Shown here piece after piece: positions 26,151-35,752 of a stretch of DNA of 51,587 nt. A model generated the notes under the pieces. It did no database searches. It saw nothing but the letters and a program-made list of their open reading frames with translations, and was not told the origin of the DNA. The stretch lies in contig CAIYPF010000038.1 of the NCBI GenBank assembly GCA_903928015.1, positions 1 through 51,587 of the forward strand, written 5' to 3'. Each line of letters starts with the position of its first letter. The first letter of the stretch is position 1. This DNA comes from an uncultured Gammaproteobacteria bacterium. GTDB lineage: Bacteria; Pseudomonadota; Gammaproteobacteria; Pseudomonadales; UBA5518. A program made the position numbers and the translations under genes.

Positions 26151-28160
26151 GTGCCCCAGATTCTCCTGCACTCCGGATTCGACCAGATCGGCTTCGTGCT
26201 GCTGGTCGCGCTTTTCGCGGTGCTCTCGATTCGCTCCCTGCCTCCTGCCGTGCGTGCGGTTCCTCACCCACGCTGGTCGCTGCCCGTTCTGCTCGCACTT
26301 GTGGTCGCCGGACTCGCAGGCTCCTGGCTGAACGGCGAGGCCGAGCGCGGCCGCATCCGCAGCATGCTGCAGGGCGTGGCGCCGGCCTATGCCGAGTCCA
26401 TGGTCTCGCTCGGCCTGCCGGGACTCGGTCCCGATACGTCCCCTGATGATCCCGCCTACCTCGGCATCATCGACATCCAGAAGCGCTGGCTGGCCAGCAA
26501 TCCCGCGGCAGCAGACATCTACGTGCTCATGCTGATGCCTGACGGGCGCATCGTGCACATCGTCGATTCCGAGACCGATTTCAACGGGGACGGCCGCTAC
26601 GAGGGTGAGCGCGAGCAACGCACCCCGATCGGCGCTCCCTACGAGGACGCATCCGGCGAGATCCGCGCCGCGTTTTCCGGCAACGGACGCTTCGGCGACA
26701 CTCCCTACAGCGATGCGTGGGGCAATTGGGTGAGCGCCTATGTGTGGCTCTGGAACACGGCGCTCAAGGCCCCGATGCTCGTAGGTGTCGATTACCGGGC
26801 CGACGCGTGGCTGCGCGCGGTTGCCCTCCAGCGTGCTCTGGTGCTGGCGATTTTCGCGCTGCTCGCTGCAGGCAGTCTTGCGATTGCCCGCGCGGCGCGC
26901 ATTGCCCGTGCCGAACTCCTCGAGAGCGAGGCCGTCCGCGACACCCTGCGCGAGGAGCGCGTGCGTGCCGACCAGGCGAGCAGGGCGAAATCCGATTTCC
27001 TGGCCAGCATGAGCCACGAGATCAGGACGCCGATGAACGGCGTCATCGGCATGCTCGAACTCATGCGATCGGACCGGCGAGCTGATGAACTGCGCGCAGA
27101 AATCGACGTGATCTACGGCTCTGCCCGTTCGCTCCTCGACATCCTGAACGAGGTGCTCGATTTCTCGAAGATAGAGGCCGGAAAACTCGAGATCGAACTG
27201 CTGCCGGTATTCCTGCCCACGCTGCTCGACGAAATAACACGGCTTCATGTGCCGGTGATCCGTTCCCGCGGCCTCACGCTCGGCAGCCGCATCGATCCTG
27301 CGGCGCAGCGCACCTTCCTCCTCGACCCCCTGCGCCTGCGCCAGGTGTTGAACAACCTTCTGAGCAACGCGATCAAGTTCACTTCTCAGGGATCGGTCGA
27401 ACTGCGCGCACAGCTGCTCGAGGGCGAGGAGGGTGCCGGGCCGCGTTTGCGCATCGAGGTGAAGGACACCGGCATCGGCATCCCCGAGGAAAAGCGCGCT
27501 CTCGTATTCCACGCCTTCACCCAGGCCGATCAGTCGACCTCGCGTCGCCACGGTGGCAGCGGGCTCGGGCTCACCATCAGCGAGCGGCTGGTGCAATTGA
27601 TGGGCGGCCGGATCGGGCTCGAAAGCCTTGCAGGTGCGGGCAGCATCTTCTGGTTCGAGTTGCCCGCGCATGCCGTCGATGTCGAACCCGTCCCCTCGTC
27701 CTCCCTGCGTGGGCCTCCCGTGCCGCCTGTCTGGTCCGCTGCGGCCATATCGGCGCCCGGTGATACCGTGCCCGGCCCGACCGCCGCGGACCTTCTTGTC
27801 GTCGAGGACAACACGGTCAACCAGCTCGTCATCGTCGGCATGCTCAAGCGCATGGGCTATACCCACGAGATTGCCGCCGACGGTGTACAGGCGCTCGATC
27901 GACTGGCGAACCGGAGCTATCGCGCCGTGCTCATGGACGTACATCTTCCGCTGCTCGATGGTCTGGAAGTGACGCGGCGCTTCCGCGAGACAGAGGCTGC
28001 TTCGTCGCGGCTCCCTGTCATAGCACTGACCGCCAATGCGCAACCCAGCGATCGCGAAGACTGCCTGGCCGCCGGCATGGACGACTTCCTCGACAAGCCG
28101 ATCGATATCGGCGCGCTGCAACAGATGCTCACCCGCTGGCTTGGCGGGCAGGAGGAGTGA
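26151..28160 (+). CDS. Membrane hybrid histidine kinase with periplasmic sensor and REC domain
   Basis: A 669-residue protein if GTG 26151 is the start; ATG 26055 in frame is possible but lies in the divergent promoter region. Membrane helices are at about 12-28, 43-60 and 230-246. The sensor region between them holds [11 protein letters not shown], an EF-hand-like DxNxDGxxxE loop that could bind calcium. HisKA has [10 protein letters not shown] (His289), HATPase has [13 protein letters not shown] and GGSGLGL, and REC has [11 protein letters not shown] and [10 protein letters not shown]. The next gene starts 4 bases downstream. The output partner (HPt) is not adjacent. The coupling with an ABC ATPase fusion suggests a shared signalling role. 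Confidence 0.9.
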   Translation: MPQILLHSGFDQIGFVLLVALFAVLSIRSLPPAVRAVPHPRWSLPVLLALVVAGLAGSWLNGEAERGRIRSMLQGVAPAYAESMVSLGLPGLGPDTSPDDPAYLGIIDIQKRWLASNPAAADIYVLMLMPDGRIVHIVDSETDFNGDGRYEGEREQRTPIGAPYEDASGEIRAAFSGNGRFGDTPYSDAWGNWVSAYVWLWNTALKAPMLVGVDYRADAWLRAVALQRALVLAIFALLAAGSLAIARAARIARAELLESEAVRDTLREERVRADQASRAKSDFLASMSHEIRTPMNGVIGMLELMRSDRRADELRAEIDVIYGSARSLLDILNEVLDFSKIEAGKLEIELLPVFLPTLLDEITRLHVPVIRSRGLTLGSRIDPAAQRTFLLDPLRLRQVLNNLLSNAIKFTSQGSVELRAQLLEGEEGAGPRLRIEVKDTGIGIPEEKRALVFHAFTQADQSTSRRHGGSGLGLTISERLVQLMGGRIGLESLAGAGSIFWFELPAHAVDVEPVPSSSLRGPPVPPVWSAAAISAPGDTVPGPTAADLLVVEDNTVNQLVIVGMLKRMGYTHEIAADGVQALDRLANRSYRAVLMDVHLPLLDGLEVTRRFRETEAASSRLPVIALTANAQPSDREDCLAAGMDDFLDKPIDIGALQQMLTRWLGGQEE

Positions 28161-28164
28161 AGCT

Positions 28165-29256
28165 GTGATACATGTCGAAAAACTGGCCAAGCGCTATGGC
28201 GATGTCACGGTGCTGAGTGACATCAGCACGCACATTGCGCGCGGCGAGGTCATCTCCGTGATCGGCCCCTCGGGCACGGGCAAGAGTACCTTCCTGCGCT
28301 GTCTGAACCTGCTCGAGGAGCCGAGTGCCGGCAGCATCAGCATCGATGGCATCGATGCGCTCGCGCCGGGCGCAGATGTGCCGCGGCTGCGCCAGAAAAT
28401 GAACATGGTCTTCCAGTCGTTCAATCTCTTCGCGCATCTCTGCGTGCTGGACAACCTCACGCTCGCACCGATTCGCCTGAAGGGCATGTCGCGCGCCGAG
28501 GCCGAGGCCAAGTCGCTGGATCTGCTCCGCATGGTGGGCCTCTCGGCGCGTGCACATGCGTTCCCCGACGAACTGTCGGGCGGCCAGAAGCAGCGCGTGG
28601 CGATTGCCCGCTGCCTCGCGATGGAGCCGGAGGTGATCCTCTTCGACGAGCCCACCTCGGCGCTCGATCCCACGATGGTGAGCGAGGTGCTGTCGGTGAT
28701 CCGGCGCCTTGCACGCGAGGGCATGACGATGATCATCGTCACCCACGAGATGGACTTCGCCCGCGATGTCTCCAACCGCGTGTTCTACATGGACGAGGGC
28801 CTGATTTACGAGGAAGGCACGCCGGAGCAGATCTTCGGCAACCCGCAGCGCCCGCGCACGCGCGCTTTCATCAACCGCGTGCGCAGTTACGGCCACCGCA
28901 TCGCCACCGCGGATTTCGATCCCTACGCGATGAACGCCGAGATCGAGGCCTTCTGCGAGAAGCATCTGCTGTCGCATGACACCCGGCACAACCTGCTCCT
29001 GCTTACCGAGGAAGTGCTGCAGTTGCACATGCCTTCCATCGGCAAGGGCGAAATCGGCATCACGGTCGACTACGCCGAAAAAACCGGCGAACTCAGCCTC
29101 ACGGTCGACAGCCCGGCAGGGGTGGGAAATGTGCTCGAGACGGGCGCAGCGGAGGACGACTTCGCGCTGCTTCTGGTGCGCAACTACGCGCGGCGCATCG
29201 ACTACCACGTGGCCGATGGTCGCGGACTGCTTGAACTGGCCGTGAAGCGCGCCTGA
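28165..29256 (+). CDS. Orphan GlnQ-like ABC ATPase fused to an RsbW-like HATPase domain
   Basis: A 363-residue protein from GTG 28165 with AGGAGG 9 bases upstream. Residues 1-245 are a complete polar-amino-acid-type ABC ATPase: Walker A GPSGTGKS (34-41), Q84, signature LSGGQ (137-141), Walker B VILFDEP (157-163), His194. Residues about 250-363 are an extra domain: [35 protein letters not shown] and [19 protein letters not shown], which resemble the N box, G1 strand and C-terminal helix/strand of RsbW-type anti-sigma kinases, though the N-box Asn and glycine-rich lid are not clear. No permease or binding protein is nearby. It follows the hybrid kinase by 4 bases. Function unknown. Confidence 0.85.
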   Translation: MIHVEKLAKRYGDVTVLSDISTHIARGEVISVIGPSGTGKSTFLRCLNLLEEPSAGSISIDGIDALAPGADVPRLRQKMNMVFQSFNLFAHLCVLDNLTLAPIRLKGMSRAEAEAKSLDLLRMVGLSARAHAFPDELSGGQKQRVAIARCLAMEPEVILFDEPTSALDPTMVSEVLSVIRRLAREGMTMIIVTHEMDFARDVSNRVFYMDEGLIYEEGTPEQIFGNPQRPRTRAFINRVRSYGHRIATADFDPYAMNAEIEAFCEKHLLSHDTRHNLLLLTEEVLQLHMPSIGKGEIGITVDYAEKTGELSLTVDSPAGVGNVLETGAAEDDFALLLVRNYARRIDYHVADGRGLLELAVKRA

Positions 29257-29315
29257 CGGGCGCCTTCCCGGGCGCAATCCCCCTTCGCATGCGCTGCTGC
29301 GCTCAGGAGTTTCTC

Positions 29316-30122
29316 ATGTCCGCGCAAGGCGTCGATTTCCCCGCAGCCCTGAAGGCATTCCTCGCAGACGGCGCGCTGCGTGTCCCGGGCCTCGTGCCGC
29401 CGGCCTTGCTGGCGGCCATAAACGCGTTGATGCGCGAGCGTGCTGCGCGTGTGATGCAGGCCCTTGGCGACAAGCCCATCGGCATCGGCAGCCGCGAGGG
29501 TTACCACGAGCTCGTACAGCGCTCGCCGGGGCGTTTCGACGTGCCCTTTTCCGAACAGGATCTGGTGCCGCTGTTCGGCCCGGACGGCTCGCTCTCCGCG
29601 GCCTTGCCGTGGATGGAGATGGTGCATGGCGTGCTCGGTCCGGACGCGCGCCCCGCCTTTTGCGGTGTCGTGTTCTCGCGGCCGGGTTCTCCGGCGCAGC
29701 AGTGGCACATCGACTCCCCGCACGAGGGGCCGGAATTCCGCCCCGCGCACGCGCTGAATGTGATGCTCGCCCTCGCGGACATCCCGCTCGCCGCGGGGCC
29801 CACGCAACTCGCTGCCGGCACGCACCGTCTGACGAATCACCATGCGCGCCCCGAACTCGATCACGACGATCTGGTCTACCAGACTGCGGCCGAACTCACG
29901 CCCGCAGACATCATGGGCGATCCTTCCCGGGAGGCGCCGTTGCCCGAGCCGATGGCAGCGGGTGACGTCCTTTTCTTCGACGACCGCCTCCTTCACCGCG
30001 GGCTCGGCAACACCAGCACTTCCGAACGCTGGATCGCCTACTTCGCGTATCTGCGCCCGCGCCCGGGTCTGGAAGCGGTTGCCGATACGCACTTCGAGGC
30101 TACGCGTTCGTTGTTCGACTGA
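29316..30122 (+). CDS. Phytanoyl-CoA dioxygenase (PhyH) family protein
   Basis: A 268-residue Fe(II)/2-oxoglutarate-dependent oxygenase. Iron ligands are His131 and Asp133 (WHIDSPHEG) and His227 (LLHRGLGNTS), with Arg238 (SERWIAYF) as the likely 2-oxoglutarate anchor. AGGAG lies 6 bases before ATG 29316, preferred over an ATG at 29289. It follows the ABC fusion gene by 60 bases and is convergent with RND pump 2. Members hydroxylate lipids, amino acids or natural products; no substrate can be assigned. Confidence 0.88.
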   Translation: MSAQGVDFPAALKAFLADGALRVPGLVPPALLAAINALMRERAARVMQALGDKPIGIGSREGYHELVQRSPGRFDVPFSEQDLVPLFGPDGSLSAALPWMEMVHGVLGPDARPAFCGVVFSRPGSPAQQWHIDSPHEGPEFRPAHALNVMLALADIPLAAGPTQLAAGTHRLTNHHARPELDHDDLVYQTAAELTPADIMGDPSREAPLPEPMAAGDVLFFDDRLLHRGLGNTSTSERWIAYFAYLRPRPGLEAVADTHFEATRSLFD

Positions 30123-30129
30123 GTCCGTT

Positions 30130-30151
30130 CGCGGGCATGGCCCGCTCCTAC
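30130..30151 (-). repeat. REP palindrome between convergent genes
   Basis: On the minus strand it reads GTAGGAGCGGGCCATGCC followed by CGCG, the exact window consensus. Its head lies 24 bases downstream of the stop of RND pump 2 and its tail 8 bases from the PhyH gene end. Confidence 0.88.
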
Positions 30152-30174
30152 GGAGGAGGCGCGGGCGTGATCTG

Positions 30175-33100
30175 CTACCGGCTCCTGCGGCGGCCTTCGA
30201 CCAGCGAATAGACCGCAGGCACCACGACGAGCGTGAGCAGCGTTGAACTCACCATGCCCCCGATCACCGCCACCGCCAGCGGGCCGTTGGTGTCGGAGCC
30301 TGCGCCAAGTCCGATGGCGGCGGGCAGCATCGCCAGGATGATCGTGAGCGATGTCATGACCACCGGCCGCATCCGCACCGGGCAGGCCGCGAGCAGCGCA
30401 GCATCCACCGCCTGACCGCGGGCGCGGAGCTGGTTGGTGAGATCGATCAGCAGGATCGAGTTTTTGGCCACCAGGCCCACGAGCAGCACCAGTCCGATCA
30501 TCGAGAAAGAGTTGATCGTGTGCCCGAATACCCACAGCGCGAAGACGCCGCCCACGATCGCCAGAGGCTGCGCGAGCATCACGATCAGCGGCTGCACGAA
30601 GGAATTGAACTGGCTCGCAAGCACCATGTAGACCAGCACGATCGCCGTGACGAAGGTCATCAGCATGTAGCCCGCGGTCTTCTGGAATTCCTCCGCGCGC
30701 CCGGCGAGCTGCACGTGATAGCCGGGCTTCATGATGCCGGCGGCTATCGCCAGCACGCGTGCGCCGGCCTCGGATTCCGCGCTGGTCGGCGCGGTATAGA
30801 AATTGGCCGCGTACTGCAGGTCGTAGCGCGAGATCACCGCAGGCCCCACCACCGGGCGCAGCGTGGCGACGCTGTCCATCCGGATCATCTCCCCGCCGCG
30901 TGTGCGCAACCAGATACGGCCCAGATCCTCGGGGCGGGTGAGCTGGCCCTCGGCGGCCTTGAGACGGATGTGATAGCGCTCGCCATCGCCGGGTTCGTCG
31001 TTGAAATCCGCGATATCCCAGCCGCCGGCGAGCGTGCCCAGAGTCACCGCCACATCCCGGCCGGAGAGGCCCGCTGCCGCGAGCTGTTCCCGATCGACCA
31101 CCAGCTCCAGTTGCGGCAGCGCGAGCTGCAGGTCCAGATCGAGTCCGCCCAGCGTGCCCTCCTGCACCAGCCGGGCGCGCAGCGTCTGCGCGAGCCTCGC
31201 CACCTCGCCCAGTTCCGGGCCCAGCAGCACGAAGTGCAGCGGTTCGCCACGCATGCCGCCGATGGGCGAGGACGGCGAGGGAAATGCGAGTACGCCGGGT
31301 ATGTCGGCGAAGAGCCCCTGCAGCCGCTCTATCACCTGTGCTTGGCTCGCCTTGCGCTCGTGCCACGGCAGCAGGTGCACGATCATCGCGGCCTCGCTCA
31401 CCTGGCCGGCCTCGGCCTGGCCGATGGTGCTGAAGTAGCCATCGATTTCCGGCTGCCGCGCCATCACCGCCTCGATCTGCGACAGTCGCTCTGCGGTCTT
31501 GTCGATAGATGAACCGAGCGGCACCTTCACGGTGACCAGGAAGTAGCCATCGTCCTGTACCGGGAAGAAGCCCTTTCCGATATGGCCGAATATCCAGCCG
31601 CTGGAGAGCACCACCACGCCCGTGAACGCAACCACCGACCAGCGCATGCGCAGCGCGAACGCGAGCAGTTGCGCGTAGGACGATTCCATCCGCGCAAGCG
31701 CCGCGCCGAGGCGCTGCCCCAGACGTCCCTCGCGCTCGCCGGGACGCAGGAATCTCGAGCAGAGCATGGGTGTGAGCGTGAGCGAAACCAGCAGCGAGGC
31801 CAGCACGCCCACCGTCACCACCACCGCAAAGGCCTTGAAGAGCCGCGCCACCATGCCTTCCATGAAGACCAGCGGTGCAAAGATCGAGACCAGCGTTACG
31901 GAGGCCGCGATCACCGCGAACACCACCTCCTGCGAGCCCTCGAGCGTTGCCTGCAGGATGCTCGTGCCCCTTTCCTCCGCATGCCGGTAGATGCTCTCCA
32001 GCACCACGATGGCGTCGTCCACCACCACGCCGATCAGCAGCAGCAGACCGAGCAGCGTCATGGTGTTGAAGGTGTAACCGAGCGAGTCGATGGCGGCTAC
32101 CGCCGCGAGCAGCGACACCGGTATCGCCGCGGCCACGATCAGCGTCGAGCGCAGGTTGCGCAGGAACAGCAGCACTACCAGTGCGGTGAGCACGGTGCCG
32201 AGCAGGATGTGCTCCTCCAGCGAGGCCACGATCTGTTCGATCAGTTCTCCCTCGTTGTGCACGATCTCGATCGCGAGCCCGGCGGGCAGTGATGGCCGCA
32301 ACTCCTCGGCAAGGCGGCGCTTCACCTCGTTCACGATGCTCACGGAATTGGCGCCCTGCACCTTCACGATGCCGATGGCAACCGTGGGCTTGCCGTTGTA
32401 GCGCGCCGCGAGCCGTGGATCGGCCACGCCATCCTCCACCCGCGCCACGTCTCCCAGCCGTATCGGTGCGCCGTCGCGGTGCGCCAGGATCATGCCTGCG
32501 AGTGCGTCGATGTCGTGGAATTCCAGATCCGCTTTCAGCAACTCCTCCGAGGATCCCGTGACAAGGAACCCGCCGGGAAGGCGCACGTGCTCGCGCTGGA
32601 AAGCCGCCTGCACGTCCTGCAGCGTGATGCCGAAGGCGGCCATGCGGTCGAGTTCGACCTCCACGCGGATGGTGCGCCGCCGCTCGCCCCCGATCCGGAC
32701 TTCGCCCACGCCTGGCACGGTCTCGAAGCGCTTCTTCAGTGTGTTGGCGGCGTAGACGTTCAGTTGCTGCAGCGTGCGATCGCCGCTCAGCGTGAGCCAC
32801 ATGAGCGGGTAGCCGCCCACCTCGATCTTGGCCAACACCGGCGGGTCGGTGCCGTCGGGCAGGCGCGGCAGCACCTGGTTGATCTTGGCTTGCACCTCGT
32901 TGAAGGCGACGTCGAGGTCCTTGTCGAGCGCGAACTTCACGCGGATCAGCGACATGTCGGGGGCGGAGATCGACTGCACGTGCTCGATGCCTGCCACGCC
33001 GTTCACGGCTTTTTCGAGGGTGTTGGTGATGCTCGCGTCGATGATCTCGGGATTGGCGCCGGGCAGGCGCGTCAACACCGAGAGCATGGGGAATTCGGCT

Positions 33101-33216
33101 TCCGGAAAACGGTCCACGCCGATGCGGTTGAAACTCACCACGCCGAAGAGCACCAGCACCGCGGAAAGCATGTACGCCAGGACGTGCCGGCGTACCGATA
33201 GTTCCGGCAGGTTCAC
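30175..33216 (-). CDS. RND efflux pump 2, inner-membrane subunit
   Basis: A 1013-residue pump starting at GTG 33216, which overlaps the adaptor's stop (GTGA). It starts VNLPELSVRRHVLAYMLSAV, and carries LPGANPEIIDASITNTLEKA, IGVVVDDAIVVLESIYRH (paired Asp of helix 4) and VGLVAKNSILLIDLTNQLR in the second half. This is the MdtB/CzcA-like HAE1 type. With the lipoprotein adaptor it forms a two-gene system; no outer-membrane channel is adjacent. The substrate is unknown. It is separate in sequence from pump 1 (4104-7130), so the two are not recent duplicates. Confidence 0.93.
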   Translation of the reverse strand: MNLPELSVRRHVLAYMLSAVLVLFGVVSFNRIGVDRFPEAEFPMLSVLTRLPGANPEIIDASITNTLEKAVNGVAGIEHVQSISAPDMSLIRVKFALDKDLDVAFNEVQAKINQVLPRLPDGTDPPVLAKIEVGGYPLMWLTLSGDRTLQQLNVYAANTLKKRFETVPGVGEVRIGGERRRTIRVEVELDRMAAFGITLQDVQAAFQREHVRLPGGFLVTGSSEELLKADLEFHDIDALAGMILAHRDGAPIRLGDVARVEDGVADPRLAARYNGKPTVAIGIVKVQGANSVSIVNEVKRRLAEELRPSLPAGLAIEIVHNEGELIEQIVASLEEHILLGTVLTALVVLLFLRNLRSTLIVAAAIPVSLLAAVAAIDSLGYTFNTMTLLGLLLLIGVVVDDAIVVLESIYRHAEERGTSILQATLEGSQEVVFAVIAASVTLVSIFAPLVFMEGMVARLFKAFAVVVTVGVLASLLVSLTLTPMLCSRFLRPGEREGRLGQRLGAALARMESSYAQLLAFALRMRWSVVAFTGVVVLSSGWIFGHIGKGFFPVQDDGYFLVTVKVPLGSSIDKTAERLSQIEAVMARQPEIDGYFSTIGQAEAGQVSEAAMIVHLLPWHERKASQAQVIERLQGLFADIPGVLAFPSPSSPIGGMRGEPLHFVLLGPELGEVARLAQTLRARLVQEGTLGGLDLDLQLALPQLELVVDREQLAAAGLSGRDVAVTLGTLAGGWDIADFNDEPGDGERYHIRLKAAEGQLTRPEDLGRIWLRTRGGEMIRMDSVATLRPVVGPAVISRYDLQYAANFYTAPTSAESEAGARVLAIAAGIMKPGYHVQLAGRAEEFQKTAGYMLMTFVTAIVLVYMVLASQFNSFVQPLIVMLAQPLAIVGGVFALWVFGHTINSFSMIGLVLLVGLVAKNSILLIDLTNQLRARGQAVDAALLAACPVRMRPVVMTSLTIILAMLPAAIGLGAGSDTNGPLAVAVIGGMVSSTLLTLVVVPAVYSLVEGRRRSR

Positions 33217-34304
33217 GGAGCGGGCCCGGCGATGCGCGTTGCGGCACCGTCGCTCAGGTAGGCCGCGCCCTCGGTGGCGACGCGCTCGCCGCTGCTGAGG
33301 CCCTTGAGGATCTCGATCCACTCACCGCTGCGCTCTCCCACCTCGAGTACGCGCTGCGAGGCCTTGCCGCCGTCGATCACGTAGGCCACCGTTCCCGCAG
33401 GACGACGCACCACGCTTTGTGCGGGCACCACCACCGCGCCCTGATGCATCGCCACCTGCACCCGGCCGCGCACGGTTGCCTCCGGTCTCCAGCCCGCAGC
33501 ATCGGAGAGATCCACGATGGCCCACACGGCACGATTTGCCGCGCCTACGGTGGGACGCAGTTCCGTGACCGTGCCGTGCGCCGTCTGGCCAGGCAGCAGC
33601 GGCGAATCGAGATCCACTGGCTGGCCTGGCGCCAGCAAGGCGGCTTGCTGTTCGGGGAAGGGCAGCAACGCACGCAGCCCGCCGCTGGTGGCGATGGCAA
33701 AGAGCGGCTCGCCGCGTTTGACGTAGTCTCCCGCCGAGACAAGCCGCTTCTGGATGCGTCCGGCGAGCGGCGCGCGGACCTCGGTGCGTGCGCGCATGTC
33801 GCGTGCGATCCGCACGCGCGACTCCGCGACGTCGCGTTGCGCCGCAAGCGCAAGGCGTTGCGCCTCGGCATCGTCCATCTGCTCGCGGGAGACCGAGCCT
33901 TTTGCGTGGAGTTCGCGCAGCCGGGCGCTGCGGCGTTCCTCGTTCGCGAGCAAAGCCACGAGCCGCGCGGCCTCGGCGCTTGCCGCGCGCAGTTCGAGTT
34001 CGGGTGCGGTCGCGTCCAGCGAGGCGAGCCTCTGGCCGGCGCTCACGGCCTCGCCTTCGTCCACCGCAAGCTCCAGCACGCGGCCGTCGATCTCGGCTGC
34101 CACCAGCGGTGCGGCGCTGCTCTCGAGACGCCCCGTGGATTGCAGCGTGACCGGGAGGTCGCGCGTCTCGGCGAGTGCGGTGCCCACAAGAGTCGCGGGG
34201 GCTGCGGCGGGCGTTGCCTCCTTTTCCGGGGAGCAGGAACAAAGAAGCGGCACCAGCAGCCAGCAGGCAATGCGTAGTGGCGCGGGTAGAGCAGGAGTGG
34301 GCAT
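33213..34304 (-). CDS. RND periplasmic adaptor lipoprotein
   Basis: A 363-residue adaptor. A lipoprotein signal ends LLCSCSPEKE (lipobox LCSC). Lipoyl halves are LVAAEIDGRVLELAVDEGEAV and VRAPLAGRIQKRLVSAGDYV, separated by a coiled-coil hairpin (about 100-165); a beta-barrel and membrane-proximal domain follow. It anchors in the inner membrane by lipid rather than a helix, unlike adaptor 1. It overlaps its pump gene by 4 bases. It is divergent from the DUF4197 gene, sharing a 174-base intergenic region. Confidence 0.92.
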   Translation of the reverse strand: MPTPALPAPLRIACWLLVPLLCSCSPEKEATPAAAPATLVGTALAETRDLPVTLQSTGRLESSAAPLVAAEIDGRVLELAVDEGEAVSAGQRLASLDATAPELELRAASAEAARLVALLANEERRSARLRELHAKGSVSREQMDDAEAQRLALAAQRDVAESRVRIARDMRARTEVRAPLAGRIQKRLVSAGDYVKRGEPLFAIATSGGLRALLPFPEQQAALLAPGQPVDLDSPLLPGQTAHGTVTELRPTVGAANRAVWAIVDLSDAAGWRPEATVRGRVQVAMHQGAVVVPAQSVVRRPAGTVAYVIDGGKASQRVLEVGERSGEWIEILKGLSSGERVATEGAAYLSDGAATRIAGPAP

Positions 34305-34413
34305 CTGCGAGGCTTCCGTTAAGGCGCGGGCAGGCTACGCGTACGACGGAGCCGGGCGGGCAGGGCGAACAGCACACGCAAGCCTAACGAGCGCTTTCCG
34401 GCGCCGTCAAATT

Positions 34414-34430
34414 CGGGGGCTTGCCCCCCG
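34414..34430. other. GC-rich stem-loop upstream of DUF4197 gene
   Basis: CGGGGGCTTGCCCCCCG forms a short strong hairpin in the divergent region. It has the REP-type CGGGC/GCCCG core but lacks the GTAG head. It could be a decayed REP or a transcript-end structure; no T run follows. Confidence 0.4.
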
Positions 34431-34478
34431 CACACAAGGCGGAGCAACATCAGCGGTACTTCATCCGGAGATGCCCCC

Positions 34479-35219
34479 ATGCGTCCATTCCTGTCCGGTG
34501 CCTGCCTCTGCGCCGTATTGCTGGCGGTCGCGCCGTCTGGAGGTGCGCAAGACTGGAAGTCCGCGCTGAAGCAGATGGGTGGAAGCACCTCCGGCAGCAA
34601 GGGCTCGCAGTCGGCTTTGTCGCAGAGCGACATGAGCGGCGGTCTGAAAGAGGCGCTCGCGCTGGGCTCGGAGCGCGCGATCAAGGGGCTGTCCCGCAGC
34701 GGCGGTTTTCTCGACGACAAGAACGTGCGCATCCCGCTTCCCGGCAGTCTGCGCAAGATGGAGAGCAGCCTGCGCATGCTGGGCCAGGGCAAGGCGGTGG
34801 ACGAGTTCCTCCAGACGGCGAACCGCGCCGCGGAGCAGGCAATCCCCAAGGCAGCGCCCATTGTGGGCGATGCCATCCGCGGCATGAGTTTCAGCGATGC
34901 GCGCCAGATACTCTCCGGCCCCGACGACTCGGCCACGCGGTATTTCCGCGACAAGACCTCCGGCGCGCTTGGCCGCGCGCTGCTGCCTATCGTGAGCGGT
35001 GCCACCGACAAGGCGGGCGTGACACGCGCCTACAAGAACATGATCGAGAAGGCAGGCCCTGCCGCGTCGATGCTCGGCGATGATCTCGACGTCGATGAGT
35101 ACATCACCGGGAAGACCCTCGACGGGCTCTTTCTGAAGCTCGCGGAAGAAGAGAAATCCATCCGCCACGATCCGGTGGCGCGCAGCACCGACCTGCTGCG
35201 CAAGGTCTTCGGTTCCTGA
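34479..35219 (+). CDS. DUF4197 family exported protein
   Basis: A 246-residue protein with a signal peptide (about 1-23, ending GGAQ). The mature part matches DUF4197: SGGLKEALALGSERAIKGLS, NVRIPLPGSLRKMESSLRMLGQG, FLQTANRAAEQAIPKAAPI, DAIRGMSFSDARQILSGPDDSATRYFRDKT. GGAG lies about 7 bases before ATG 34479. The family is common in Gammaproteobacteria and Bacteroidetes and has no known function; its mature domain is helical and periplasmic. Confidence 0.9.
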   Translation: MRPFLSGACLCAVLLAVAPSGGAQDWKSALKQMGGSTSGSKGSQSALSQSDMSGGLKEALALGSERAIKGLSRSGGFLDDKNVRIPLPGSLRKMESSLRMLGQGKAVDEFLQTANRAAEQAIPKAAPIVGDAIRGMSFSDARQILSGPDDSATRYFRDKTSGALGRALLPIVSGATDKAGVTRAYKNMIEKAGPAASMLGDDLDVDEYITGKTLDGLFLKLAEEEKSIRHDPVARSTDLLRKVFGS

Positions 35220-35244
35220 GCCCGCTGACCTGCTTCACAGCTTG

Positions 35245-35275
35245 TTGACTGCATTGTGACGATGGGTGCTATGCT
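35245..35275 (+). promoter_or_regulatory. Sigma-70-type promoter with extended -10
   Basis: TTGACT (35245-35250) and TATGCT (35270-35275) are 19 bases apart, and TGC immediately before the latter makes an extended -10 (TGcTATGCT). It lies 36 bases before ATG 35312 and is one of the few clear promoters in the window. The spacing is longer than the ideal 17. Confidence 0.65.
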
Positions 35276-35311
35276 CGGCCTGCCTTTTCCCAACAAGAGG
35301 AGAGTTATCTC

Positions 35312-35686
35312 ATGCAACGTGTAACTGCGATCCTGACCACGGCACTTCTGGCTGCCGGCCTTGCAGCCTGCGGTGGCAAGAAAGAAGAAGCCGCCGCTCC
35401 CGCTGCGCCCGCCGCTGTAGAAGCTCCGGCCGTCGAAGCTGCTCCTGCCGCTGAAGTCGCACCGGCTGTCGATGCCGCCGCTGCCGATGCCGGCGCAGCA
35501 GTAGAAGGTGCCGCCGACGCAGCCACTGATGCAGCCGGTGATGCTGCCGCTGCTGCTGGCGACGCCGCTACCGCCGCTGGTGATGCCGCTGCCACCGCAG
35601 CCGGTGACGCCGCTGCTGCTGTAGGCGATGCCGTAGACGCCGCTGCCGACAAGGCGAAGGAACTGACCCCGCCCGCTCCGCAGTGA
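35312..35686 (+). CDS. Alanine-rich repeat lipoprotein
   Basis: A 124-residue protein. A lipoprotein signal ends GLAACGGKKEE (Cys20). The mature part is almost only Ala, Asp, Gly, Val, Pro, Glu and Thr: first AP/VE-rich (24-55), then a helical section where GD recurs every 7 or 8 residues (76, 83, 90, 98, 105) in units like GDAATAA, ending in DKAKELTPPAPQ. It has its own promoter, a strong Shine-Dalgarno (AGAGGAG), many GCT and GTA codons unlike the C/G-ending codons of neighbours, and a terminator, so it is probably highly expressed. It may be a structural envelope lipoprotein; no homologue is recognised. Confidence 0.85.
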   Translation: MQRVTAILTTALLAAGLAACGGKKEEAAAPAAPAAVEAPAVEAAPAAEVAPAVDAAAADAGAAVEGAADAATDAAGDAAAAAGDAATAAGDAAATAAGDAAAAVGDAVDAAADKAKELTPPAPQ

Positions 35687-35717
35687 GGCTTGGCGGCCTC
35701 GCGCCGCAACGCCGCTG

Positions 35718-35752
35718 AAAAACCCGGTTCCGCAAGGAGCCGGGTTTTTTTG
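35718..35752 (+). terminator. Rho-independent terminator of the lipoprotein gene
   Basis: AACCCGGTTC (35721-35730), a CGCAAG loop and GAGCCGGGTT followed by a T run form a 10-bp stem with one G-U pair. The A run on the left makes it potentially bidirectional. It lies 32 bases after the lipoprotein stop. Confidence 0.92.

Noticed and set aside
25818..28190. A 790-residue open frame on the minus strand opposite the hybrid kinase and the MDR gene
   Set aside because: It has no recognisable domain and lies opposite genes with clear kinase and reductase motifs. High G+C makes long antisense open frames common.
30038..33247. A 1069-residue minus-strand frame overlapping RND pump 2
   Set aside because: It is rich in Arg, Gly and Pro with no RND motif, while the other frame (30175-33216) encodes a complete pump. 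It is a frame shadow.
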